Origin: Muricea muricata
Taxonomy: Eukaryota > Cnidaria > Anthozoa > Malacalcyonacea > Plexauridae
DNA: 64,000 bases
Assembly (NCBI GenBank): GCA_963855995.1
Contig: OY979717.1
Span: forward strand, 61,906,243-61,970,242
Reading direction: 5' to 3'
A program made the position numbers and the translations under genes. This document shows, piece after piece, positions 56,201 to 64,000 of this stretch (the first letter of the stretch is position 1; every line of letters begins with the position of its first letter). The notes below the pieces were generated by a model. That model saw only the letters and a list, made by a program, of their open reading frames with translations, ran no database searches and had not been told where the DNA came from.

Positions 56201-57109
56201 ACGATTCCTAAGTCGAAATTTCTATGTGGACGGACGTCAGAAGGCCTCTCTCCACTTCACATAGCTGCAGTAAAAGGGGCGTCAGTGCTGAGATATGTCC
56301 ACAAAGAAGCATTGAAAACATATCCTAGTTTGCCCATAAACTGCGTTAATAAGCATCAATTGGATCCAGTGTATTTAGCACAATTTTATGACAGTGTCAG
56401 AAATGAAGGATTAACTGACGATGAACATGACGTTTTGCGTATTTTAAAAGACAAAGTTATTAACTATGGAAAGAAAGTGAATAACATCAATTTGGAATTT
56501 GGTCGTGGTCCTGTTCCACCTGCTCAATATCCACATAGAGAAATCGAGTATTTTTTGGTATTTAATTATTTGTATCTTCTACCATTTTTCGAGTTACCAG
56601 ATCTCAAACGTCGTTTTGACTATATTACCGTTGGCTTAAGCGATTGCCCAGATGGTGCTTTTCGGAGATTTGGTCATGAAAATGCCTCACCCGCGTGGCC
56701 TGATGTAACTAGATGTTCAAAAATAAGACGCGATTCTGACAAGTCACTGTGCTTACTTGAACTCATGAAACATGAGCTGGTGAGATACAATTGTCATCGT
56801 TTGTTGGAACGACTTCAATTGCTATACACAACGCGACAAAGATCAAAAAGATCAAACCGTCAGCTCAGTCGATTTATTTTAAAACGATTGGGTTGGAGCG
56901 ATGGTTCGCCAGTGAAAAACATCAATGAGAAATGGCTATTTTATTTTGTGCTCAAAAGGCATGTGAAAGAATACAAAGCATATGAATATCTAGAAGTTTT
57001 AAATGAAGCGCTTGAAATTGTTGATGTTCGTTTTTACAATCGACTATCTGATGACATAACACGTATGAACAACATAATTAAGACATTGCCTATACTGGAT
57101 GATCGATAA
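50291..57109 (+). CDS. Giant NACHT (STAND)-ankyrin repeat protein
   Basis: Uninterrupted frame, 2,272 residues from ATG 50,291; it stays open upstream to about 50,177, with acceptor-like sites at 50,199, 50,231 and 50,265, so an upstream exon is possible. A STAND/NACHT NTPase like that of ANKRD50/TANC proteins comes first: FVGRKWFFLELENIF, Walker A GEPGSGKSA (about 105-113), Walker B FIVIDALDE (about 211-219), FTSRN sensor-like motif, and a winged-helix-like region to about 450. Ankyrin repeats follow (AAAKGHKQIVELLL, TPLHLASSNGQLQVVRL, TALHAAVSRGLIDIVELLL, TVLMDAVAKNNTKMVDLLL). From about 970 to 1,923 come three tandem units of about 345 residues, each with an ankyrin block and a non-ankyrin module CYxTxDGxFxSC. 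The last 250 residues were not recognised. Probable cytosolic signalling or immune receptor of the NLR-like class; ligand unknown. It appears intact despite flanking transposons. Confidence 0.85.
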   Translation: MELFQENFKRNPSTVVAERIATLYTCRQAKNIPNSIFVRIHFYSTVGCPIAITKSPISHLHFQEFDFSSYLAYKSEGFVGRKWFFLELENIFEESPSTAGVLITGEPGSGKSALMSQLICSPFSSLLIHENTIGYHLCEYSEKGKRDGARFVRNLVDQIAVKLPKYSEHVKNNERLRVELDTRCHKDPTSCFFTTIVGPLRKLEQPNTLQFIVIDALDECFESDAKTSEILGILTSKILAFPKWLKIIFTSRNLTSVTSRIPQVVNRMPLDAADERNVNDIRFYVSRFMSQNSHFTGRLLIAMDYSSRTKGIKNFMDEIITRAEGNFLYVKTTLQYMNDTGGMVDFYSLPTSLFDLYNIFFDRQFSTAGFAPFRFLFEVLLAAYSPLQSQHVGEILKSEYEADDYIKLTEQVSCFLRFGQDGTIRIYHQSFAEWLTNQSLFFSINKTRGHLHIARFLMRHMRERHPDVTFGEVTELFIHVLSGGEIKIQETAMNHFNITEMRNAETNQTILHYLATKPAIYLPVFNFFLQYFKTVDVLDANNKTPAFYAASEGNVRHLQSCIKNGANISSFLEGYSELDPVSLAVTNTGIEEFSLMHLAAAKGHKQIVELLLQSNMSFLEGRRYPTPLHLASSNGQLQVVRLFYDYNETIDLITLHHAAARNHISVVSFLLSTVGLRDSCVPCQPEHFSGISKNMSPKRTHAFFCETALHAAVSRGLIDIVELLLKFGKESLECKHHSGKTVLMDAVAKNNTKMVDLLLRFGANITAACGRKISKDCVNQICSVYFRHKKDFLYTVYCVNDSCRCGYTAIHISAKYGLWNIAEKLLSGRTEEIMHTKDCHNESVVHVAIIYDYIDFVNNVNMSLNKIGRHLIGSIVFELAIGYCSADVANGFINHIIHNEENLWNILMKLVKWSPCDELTIISNSDCLDAFKDGDLSEAETKEKESKRRLNLIKLLKQEIQKNSSILCQTDPKNMTLLHHAALYGFDNAVKYLVELGADARLKDENGDTPLMIALKISPVNDQNPSTSHTCYTTNDGVFSSCKTTCYDETVKYLVQKANISKCNNESALMLERVIRKRMPLGLYALLKVGVDWNCPVTGDTSAMLLHSNVGGVEVSEVIKMFEIDVSVKCGVPFSQSELHQLAYILTPGEFGNFFQSSLNKKGSPLQRLIDRHPRGARILDECYDAEGYLPIHRAARGGNFVAIKWLKSVGVNTQLTTRSGLTTLDISVFFWNELSNVQYRDKCFEEVLRAFFDSSHKNYSSNYSALSFSEHQILGVAVRVGLEAVTSVYNKALRIIPGLRKRKYLVLDEQDADGNTPLHIAAYYGRERAVKYLAGLGADINIKNNINYTPMLLALLKAPIHSAKSDVRRHCYSTNDGVFTSCQTTPYDEIVRHLIALQKSSILKCDNKSAFMLERIIVKRMPLSLYALLQVGVDWNCPLIDYTSAMLLHSNVGGVEVSEVIKMFEIDVSVKCDVPFSKSELHQLAYILTPGKFGNFFKPSLNKKRSPMQRLIDRHPGGVRILDECYDAEGFLPIHRAAEGGNLVAIKWFKNVGVNTQQKTRSGFTALDISIRYLNKLFDGEKSAKCRNKYFEDVLRVFFDTLQTKYSSDPGQTVQILVKHNILHVAATFRLDVVTCVYNAALKIIPGLIKSKYLVLNKQDEAGNTPLHIAAYHGHEHVVKYLVGLGADINIKNENDHTAMLVVLLDVSNHSNTLYQDHDCYTTKDGLFTSCTTTPYDEIVRYLISSQESSISKCDDNSVLLLKSVILRRMPLSLYALLRIGVDLNCQGSELNASVLQHLQVGGKDISEVFKIFKVNVSVRCEIFFSLSQLHLISYIPASKDFGNWFQPSLNKKRSPLQRLIDSHPRGVRILDECYDSEGYLPIHRAAQGGNLAAIKWFKNVGVNMHLKTRTGLTALDISILYIDASYCQLDAPSSLSLCPKKSYLPVPLHMTLKYRKHVFKELLGKFLNTIPKSKFLCGRTSEGLSPLHIAAVKGASVLRYVHKEALKTYPSLPINCVNKHQLDPVYLAQFYDSVRNEGLTDDEHDVLRILKDKVINYGKKVNNINLEFGRGPVPPAQYPHREIEYFLVFNYLYLLPFFELPDLKRRFDYITVGLSDCPDGAFRRFGHENASPAWPDVTRCSKIRRDSDKSLCLLELMKHELVRYNCHRLLERLQLLYTTRQRSKRSNRQLSRFILKRLGWSDGSPVKNINEKWLFYFVLKRHVKEYKAYEYLEVLNEALEIVDVRFYNRLSDDITRMNNIIKTLPILDDR
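53201..56060 (+). repeat. Three tandem coding units (about 1.03 kb each)
   Basis: Units start near 53,201, 54,222 and 55,271 inside the NACHT-ankyrin gene. Units 1 and 2 share long near-identical DNA (for example 53,595-53,680 and 54,626-54,711 differ at about one base), while unit 3 is more diverged in its middle. This indicates recent duplication or gene conversion. Confidence 0.88.
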
Positions 57110-59440
57110 GAAATATAAAACATGATTAAAACATGTTTGTAGGAATTATCACGTGAGGGGCCAAGTGATATCAGTTTTGTCACTTGAGGAACGATATTTT
57201 ATTTATTGTGCTACGTGATAATCTAAAATTATACATTGACCAAGTGTCAGCAAAGGTCTGCAAAAGGACCTTTAACCGGCTGAGGTCAGCGAAAAAACCT
57301 TTAACCGAAATATATCACAAAGGCACATCAAGCATGTGATATATTTAAACGAGTGGAAATTGGAAAAACGAGAAATTATGTGCATGATATGTACATCACA
57401 GAGTGTTTTACACACGATTCCAACTGTGTTTTTCCAATTTTCGCAAATATTTATGTAACAGTATATCAATACGGAAATAAATTTTTTTTATGTAACACAT
57501 AACGTAGAGGATAACATTAAAATAACATTAACAAAAGAATGGCGGGAAATTTTCCATGTCGATATAGAGTTATACCAACACGGCCAATGAGCGTTCAGAA
57601 TTTACAAGTGGTATTATAATAAAACTGTATGCCAATACGGAAAAAATATTTCATTTACCAGTGCTTCATAAAAACGCGAGGCGCAGCCGTTCGTTTTATA
57701 TCTGATAAGGCACGAACTGCGAGTATTTCAATGACCCATTTCATACCCATCTCGTCAGTTTTACGAAGAAATTTTCAATATATACACGTAAGACGAGAAA
57801 ATCGAGGCAAAAGTGTATAAATCAACGTGGATCTCATTATCTTACATATAAAGACTTCTTCACGACCATGATTACACGACCGTGAATATTACTGAAATTG
57901 TGGAGGGTAAACTGGAATTAAAATTTATTATGAGGTTGCATGCCAAATTTATTAACTGGTAATTTTGCACCAAATCTTATCCCGGTCACCCTGTGGGAAG
58001 AGGGTGCCAGACCATACAAGTTTCCGTACCTTTTTCGGTAGTATTGTCTTGTATACAAGGCCTTTTAAACCAACCAACCAATTAAATACACTGCGCAAAA
58101 ATGCAATAAGCCCTATATTCAATATAAAGATTAGAATACTTGATTACATCAACCTTTCCTCCATACAAAGTTTGAAGAATTGGGTTATCTGTCTGGACCA
58201 CTTACACCGGCCTTAATATAGCTTAGCTAGCTGTAGCGAGACAAAAAAATATTTTTACCCACACGAAAGATACGTTCTTTCACTGCACGAAACATTGAAA
58301 CGATAAAGTTAAGATCGACCTTTCGAGTGAATTTAAGTTACCAGTGACTTTTCGACGCAGGGCCTTCGCTCGAAACGTCCATATTCAGTTTAAGCGGCAT
58401 CTAAACTGTAGTTAAGTCATCCTTATGATGAAGATGAAAACTTTTATCATTTAAACGAGTTCATGGTACCAAGTGCGCTGATCCAAAGCAATCATTAAAC
58501 GGATCAATCAATCAATTTTCAAATTTCTTTCTGTGGCATAGTTAATACCTACACGCCCGCTTCAAACTTTAGTCTCCTTATTTTTGTTACCTAGCTTTAG
58601 AACGTGATTGTTTCAATAGATATTAATTTAAATAGATAATTTAATAAGATTGCTTGGAAAAAATGCTATGATCAATTATAGATGTACAACCCAAAGTATG
58701 CATGGATTGGTTCCATGGTGCATATGATCATGATCATGATGCTTTCCAGAGTTTTAATCACAACTATTATTCTACCCAAAATCAGTCTCGTACCCAGAGC
58801 AATGCCTCCCGTGAACAGGCGTCGTACAAGTATGTCGCCTCACAGCATAGTCTCTTACTCAAATTAAGGCTATGTCTTGATTGTCAAAAGCCTCTCAAAT
58901 TGAGGTATAGTCTTAATTTAAAACCCTAATCCTAACACCAATCCTAACCCTAATCTTATAATTTCAATTGAAAAATTCGCATGTATGTATTTCAGGTTCA
59001 TTATATTTTGATACTGCCAACTACTAGCCCAAGATTTCTCTAGCCTTTTAATCGATCGAAAAATATTAATAATTGTAAATCATTGGTTCATATAAGGTCA
59101 TAAAAAAATGGTCCCCATGTATAATGGCATAATAAATGACGTGGTTTTTTTAATTTATAGTTAATAGGGCTAGATGGTACGAAAACTTATTGGGACATGC
59201 AGAAAGAAAACAGCTTTGTTTCGTGCAGCACGTTAATTAGCCCACTCATGAGTCATCTGTATCATTTGAACTACTTGCCACTTTCAATAAAACATCACTA
59301 TTTCGAAGTTGATTAATGACCTAGCTTTTGTCATCCACGGTGGTTGTGTAGCGTGTTTGACGCGTTTTTCACGCAATGGACAATGTTAGTCTACAATTGT
59401 ATTAAAAATACATACATGATGTACTATTAGAAATAGTACA
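57110..59440. other. Intergenic region after the NACHT-ankyrin gene
   Basis: No supported gene. Contains a short inverted repeat at about 57,356-57,442 (AAATTGGAAAAAC and GTTTTTCCAATTT), the dispersed repeat copy at 57,690-57,880, an unassigned frame at 58,682-58,929 rich in His/Asp/Asn/Ser, and a degenerate TTAGGG-like stretch (CCCTAATCCTAAC words) at 58,923-58,960. At 58,346-58,381 the sequence AGGGCCTTCGCTCGAAACGT resembles the 3' half of a minimal hammerhead, but the CUGANGA core is altered. Confidence 0.5.
57690..57880 (+). repeat. Dispersed repeat, copy 2
   Basis: Diverged counterpart of 115-330, same orientation. It shares TCTGATAA, GCGAGT, TTTTCAATATA and a similar end. Confidence 0.5.
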
Positions 59441-59449
59441 TTCTTTTAG

Positions 59450-60284
59450 GTAGTTCCATTGAATCTCCGCCATCATTTAAACTATAGCCAAGAAATATTC
59501 TGATCTGACAGGATTGCCAGTAAGTTTCTGGTTAAGTTCTTTGTAAGTTAATATAGTAAATTACGTTCAAGTAACAACAGCGACTGCAGAACGTAAATTG
59601 AAGCAGAGGGGCTTAGGTTGAGGGCCAAAGGTGCGAGCCATCTAGGGAGCTTCAGGGACGGTGGTCTCCAGGGAATTTAAAAACTTGACCCTCAGTGAAA
59701 CCTCTCCTGTGATTTTCATGTCGTTTTAGTAACAGTTTTAGTAACGTTGCATGATTTGGTAACCGTACGGTCCAGTAGTGGCGTAGGAATCTTCATCTGC
59801 AGCAATTTATACGTTATAATAAGTTTTATAGTTCTTGTTAACCTGTTCTGGTTATTTTGAGGCAATCGTTTGATCTGTTCAATTAATGAAAGTATTTGTT
59901 CAAGACATGCACTTTTTGAAAAGGAAATCGCGTGGTTAACCTTACTGATATTACATGCCTACACTTATAAATATATAAAGATAAATATATACAAACAGTT
60001 ACACACATCAATACACTGTAATGCACTGTCTGTATAAAAATTAGTTTGGATTTATTTTAAAATAAAACCTGTCGCATCAGTTTATTCATAGTGAACGCGA
60101 GCATTTTCGTCTTAGACGATTGTACTATAGTTACTACTCTATCATTTATTTGCTGCAGGCAAAATATAAAGATCCTCAAACGAGAATGCTGTATAGTACG
60201 AGTGAAGAATTCTCAACAATACGCAACCTCCCAATGGACATTATTGGAGGATATCTTACTTTAAGAAAAGCCGCGCCAACGTGA
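59450..60284 (+). pseudogene. INO80C exons 4-5, duplicated fragment
   Basis: Exon 4 copy (59,450-59,519) has a 2-base insertion that turns TTTAAACCAGCC into TTTAAACTATAGCC, creating a frameshift and a stop; its splice donor is still good. Exon 5 copy (60,159-60,284) differs from the true exon at one synonymous base (TCG to TCA) over 126 bases and keeps its acceptor and stop. Exons 1-3 are absent upstream, so this cannot make INO80C by itself. Confidence 0.92.
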
Positions 60285-61689
60285 ATATTTTTTTAAATCT
60301 CCAGTAAGCTTCGAGGCCTGACCCGCACGTCCAGCTGGGTCATAAACTGACAAACTTTTCTTTTCTTCTGCACTGCCACTGGTTATCGGCGGGAGCAGTC
60401 CAAGGAAGTGTGCACTTCCTAGTCTATAAGATCAGGGTTTTAGCTATTGAATAACACAATCTTTATACAATATTAAGAAGGAGAAATGAGCGAATATGAG
60501 CTGAATGAAAAATCGTAGCATTTTTCTGTCTCTGGGAATCGAGTGTATGCTAAGTAATTAAGACTCTTTGATGTTAGGTAAACTGCAAACACTCCTCATT
60601 TAAACTCTAAGCGCAAGCAAGTTAGAACAAATTAAAGGCAAATTGAAAGGGAAATTATCTCTGCATGTTATGTCTTTGAGTTCATGCTTTGTTTTCTTGC
60701 ATATGTTTGTGTCGCCAATGACAGCTAGGCTTAACTTTGAAATCCAGCTCACTGCAGAATAGTTGTTAACTGGATTTTCTCTGAGAACGTTCCTTGAAAC
60801 TGGAGTTAAACTTTATTAATGTTTATGTACGTTTAAATGCTGGTCATTATCAACAAATACAGTTTTGACACGTTCGTAGTTAAGTGCTCTCTTCTTTTGC
60901 GTTGGAGTAATCAGTCACAGAAGTGAAAAAAAAATTTTTTCATCCAAGTTTTTCATTTATCCCATATTCGCTCATTTTGTCTCCTTATTGTACAAAAGTT
61001 TAGCTGTCATTCAATGGTTATCGCCAGAGATACCCTGTAGAAGTTGCTGGAACGTTATCTGGAATTGAGGGGTGTTCGTTATTTATGTCAAGAAGCTCTT
61101 AGCATAAAAAACGAAGGCCCTCTGAGGAACAAGATTACAGCGATAGGGTCAACAATATTTGTTAATTTGAAGTTAAAAAATTTTTTTGACATCCCTATAT
61201 TCTAGTCAGCACCTCTGATGGTGCCAAAATGTATTAATTTTGGTGGAACCGTATATTGGACATGATTACTCCACCAGTTACAGTCTACGTAATTCTAAAC
61301 TGAATTCCCAGTTAACGCAAAGGTTACATACCTTTAAATGGACTGATGCAAATAATAAGAAGTGAGATCTAAATTTAAAAAACGCAATAAGAACCTGATA
61401 ATATCCGTTGTTAAATGTTTTGCAACATGTTTTTTGGAAATGGAAGTGAAGGACACATGACACTAGCCGTCCACCATCTTGGCTTATATAAATAGGTCTT
61501 TTTTACGTAAGAAGTATGTACAAATCCAATTAGATTTTAACGTATTCACAAATTGTTTCATTAAAAGAAAAAGATTTTCCCTACTTGCGACGTCATGGAT
61601 TTTTTGAATACCCAACTGAATGGCGGATGACTTCACAACCAAAAACACCACAGCCTAGTTGCGAGTTATTAATTTTCCCGGCTTGTTGC

Positions 61690-62120
61690 AACTGGTCAAT
61701 AAGTTTCAACAAATTTGTCAATTTCATCAAGTTGCAAAAAGTCCCTTAAAGTCAGACTTGTTAGAACATGTCATCTGCAGACTTGTTATAAATTCACAGC
61801 CACAACCACGCAAGTTGCACCAAGTCTGTTGACATCTTGCAACAACTTGATCAACGAGCCAATATCAGGATGTGTTCGTATGGCTTGCGACAGCTTGATG
61901 AGGAGAGACCTGTTGCAAGTTGTCAACAGACTTGTTCTAAGTCAATTGCAAAAACTGGTCTTCCACGGGCTTGCTGCAATTTGCCTCAGCAAGCTGTAAC
62001 AATTCAAGTATTTTGACAAGTTGCAACTTGACTTTGACTTGTTGCGACTTGACAACATTGACAATGTTGAAAATTGTTGACAAGTTGCAGCAAGCTGGTA
62101 TATAATTGACAACTTGTAAC
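61690..62120. repeat. CAAGTTGCAAC-type degenerate satellite
   Basis: Interspersed words TTGTTGCAACTTG, GACAAGTTGCAAC, AGACTTGTT and their complements, over about 430 bases inside copy B. Copy A has only a remnant near 32,610-32,720. Similar CAACTTGTTG repeats are familiar from cnidarian genomes. Confidence 0.8.
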
Positions 62121-64000
62121 ACGTATGTCAGTGCGTTTTTGGCTATGTTGTTGAGAGTTGAAACAACTAACAACAAATCTATTTACCACTTGCAACAGAC
62201 TCGTCGTCCTCCAGCTGTCACAAGCCATGTGAACGCATTCTGAAATTGGACATAATAGACGTCGCAATCTATGAGAACCGGGCATGCAAATAAGCAGTGG
62301 AGATGCTATTGAGAAGCAGTCATGCAAGGCAGGAAGAAGTGTTTGTAATTGCAATTTTATGATTTATTAAACCACCTCATACACTGAGTTTTGATCTGTT
62401 CCCTATTTGGATCAAACACAAATTATGATGGTATTTTCACCAGTATATATGTATATGTATGACCACCACTGAATAACGAAACTTTGCTAAGATTTGCGAA
62501 TACTGTCCTTTGGCGGCGAGTGTATCTGGAAAGCATTCACTTAAATTTATTCGATACGGCTTGGATTGACACAAAATTTAGCTCCTATTTTCTTATCTTA
62601 CCAAATGGTTAGTGAGATTATCTATGCATTTGTGTTTCATATGGTAATATTTGTATGTGTGTCGTAATATATACTGAATAATTGGCATTCTACATTCTCG
62701 TCAAATCTGTATTGATTCTGTATTTGATTTACTACGTAACTTCTATTACGTCCAGTGTGGCTGCTCGAGTGTTTAACAGATCTTTATATATGTTGTTGCT
62801 TTACATTGTGATTTATATGCACTAAATAAGATTTCTGCCGTAGAGCGCTGCACAAGATTTCGGTATTAATTTAGCACCTAATGCAAACCGACTTTCTGAC
62901 TTAATTCTCATTAACCAGTTGTTCTATTTTAAAAATGTATGGTCTTCAGCGCCGTGGTTTATCAATGTTGTAGTAAGTGTTTTCAAATAAAGACCTGCAA
63001 TCTTATCAACGTTGAGAAGGCTTAAGTTTTAATCGGAGCATAGTCAGGTGGGATATGGTTCAAATATGAGAGTTAAATTTGTAATAAATTATCAAGAAAT
63101 AAGAAATGTATAATATGGAATTCCTAAGTTTTTTGTATCAAGTTTTTTGTATTAAATATATTGACTATCTCTTGTAGATTTCAATTTCAACCAATTTTCA
63201 TGAATCCATCATTTCGAAAATTCGAGTAGCTGCGTTTCTGTAGGAAGAATACCTATGATAGACATAGGTGAGATTTTCCTAAAGGTTGTGTATATTATGT
63301 ATATGTGACGTCTGTGTATGGTAGGCTGAGGTGGAATGCCAACTAAATGCGAATCTTCAATTAATGGATGAAGCCAAGTTAGTTTTTCTGAGTTTTTGAG
63401 CTGAAATACTTAACGCCAAAGATTGAATCATATAAGGTCAATACTTAAATAAAAATTACTTAATATAAAAATTTAAGGCTTTAGACAAAAAAGAAATTCT
63501 TAAAACAACTGCAATTTTGAAAAATATGGAAATTTCCCTGCAAAGCTTCAAATTTTTTGCATTAAATACAACATTTTAATGGCTTTATTTGAAATACGTC
63601 CCACCTCAAAACTCAAAAAAACTGAATGAAATTGGCTTCAACCCCCCCCCCCCCCCCCGAGTTATCGTTCCAGTTTATTTATAGTTCAATGGCTGAGGGC
63701 AGCCTGGCCTAAAAGAGCTCACTGGTAACTACTGTAACTATATAATGAAAGTCCTAAAGTAAGGCGCAAATTTTAAAATAGCCCTGCATACAAGCTCTAT
63801 TCTGAGTTTGCCAAAACATGCATTTGTGCAACATTGGTAAAGTTACATTACCCAACATAAGACCACCAAGTGCAGTAAATTACATCAGCACACGCATCTT
63901 CTACAGCAAAAAGTTCATATCACCCTAATTTGGCAATCTACAAAAAATGATACTTTACAATAGACAGCCAATTAAGAATGCGGGCTGTTCGGTTATGTCA

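Larger units (their letters stand above)
59441..64000 (+). repeat. Segmental duplication, copy B (runs off the window)
   Basis: Colinear with 30,342-35,110. Specific to this copy are an expanded CAAGTTG-type array (61,690-62,120), a run of 16 C residues at about 63,642 and two short inserts flanking 63,330-63,640 that are inverted relative to each other. It lacks the 70-base repeat, the doubled 85-base unit and the foldback element of copy A. Overall similarity is clear but with many indels, so the duplication is not very recent. Confidence 0.9.

Noticed and set aside
61715..62354. Several short frames in duplication copy B
   Set aside because: They are translations of the CAAGTTG satellite and unique flank; no protein character.

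Overview
The window reads as nuclear DNA of an invertebrate animal, most likely a cnidarian. The base composition is AT-rich, genes are split by introns with GT/AG borders, and animal-specific proteins are present (DONSON, CCDC148, INO80C). The repeat content (BEL/Pao and DIRS-type retrotransposons, many foldback elements, CAAGTTG-type satellites, a DZIP3-type HEPN protein and a NACHT-ankyrin protein) also fits a cnidarian. There is no operon logic; genes were modelled exon by exon from the sequence alone.

Region by region: 1-3,000 is non-coding. A decayed BEL/Pao retrotransposon lies at 3.0-5.7 kb (+). The first exons of a minus-strand gene, possibly cytosolic methionyl-tRNA synthetase, lie at 6.6-7.34 kb and face DONSON (three exons, 7,672-10,346, +) across a short shared upstream region. 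CCDC148 occupies 11,550-22,318 (-). Its eleven modelled coding exons join in phase to 588 codons, and its introns hold foldback elements, a purine-rich GGCTA satellite and a hammerhead-ribozyme-like motif. A frameshifted hAT-like gene follows (22.76-26.52 kb, -), then INO80C (five exons, 27,746-31,278, +).

About 4.6 kb beginning in INO80C intron 3 (30.34-35.1 kb) is repeated at 59.44-64.0 kb, where INO80C exons 4-5 persist as a broken copy.

From 36 to 57 kb there is a same-strand pair of immune-receptor-like coding regions. One is a single-exon DZIP3-type HEPN protein with a C-terminal membrane segment (36,095-37,096). The other is a huge intact NACHT-ankyrin reading frame with three tandem units of about 345 residues (50,291-57,109). 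The 13 kb between them holds a very young BEL/Pao element (39,135-43,656; LTRs differ at one base; TSD ACCTA) with a large internal deletion and a nested LINE fragment. It also holds a DIRS/Ngaro-type tyrosine-recombinase retrotransposon (about 44,460-50,090) with A1-ORF-B1-A2-B2 split direct repeats.

The most notable items are the NACHT-ankyrin gene with its repeated non-ankyrin cysteine module, the HEPN neighbour, the DIRS element and its recombined fragments near the HEPN gene, the hammerhead-like motif and the segmental duplication. Family assignments rest on motif recognition by eye, without database searches.
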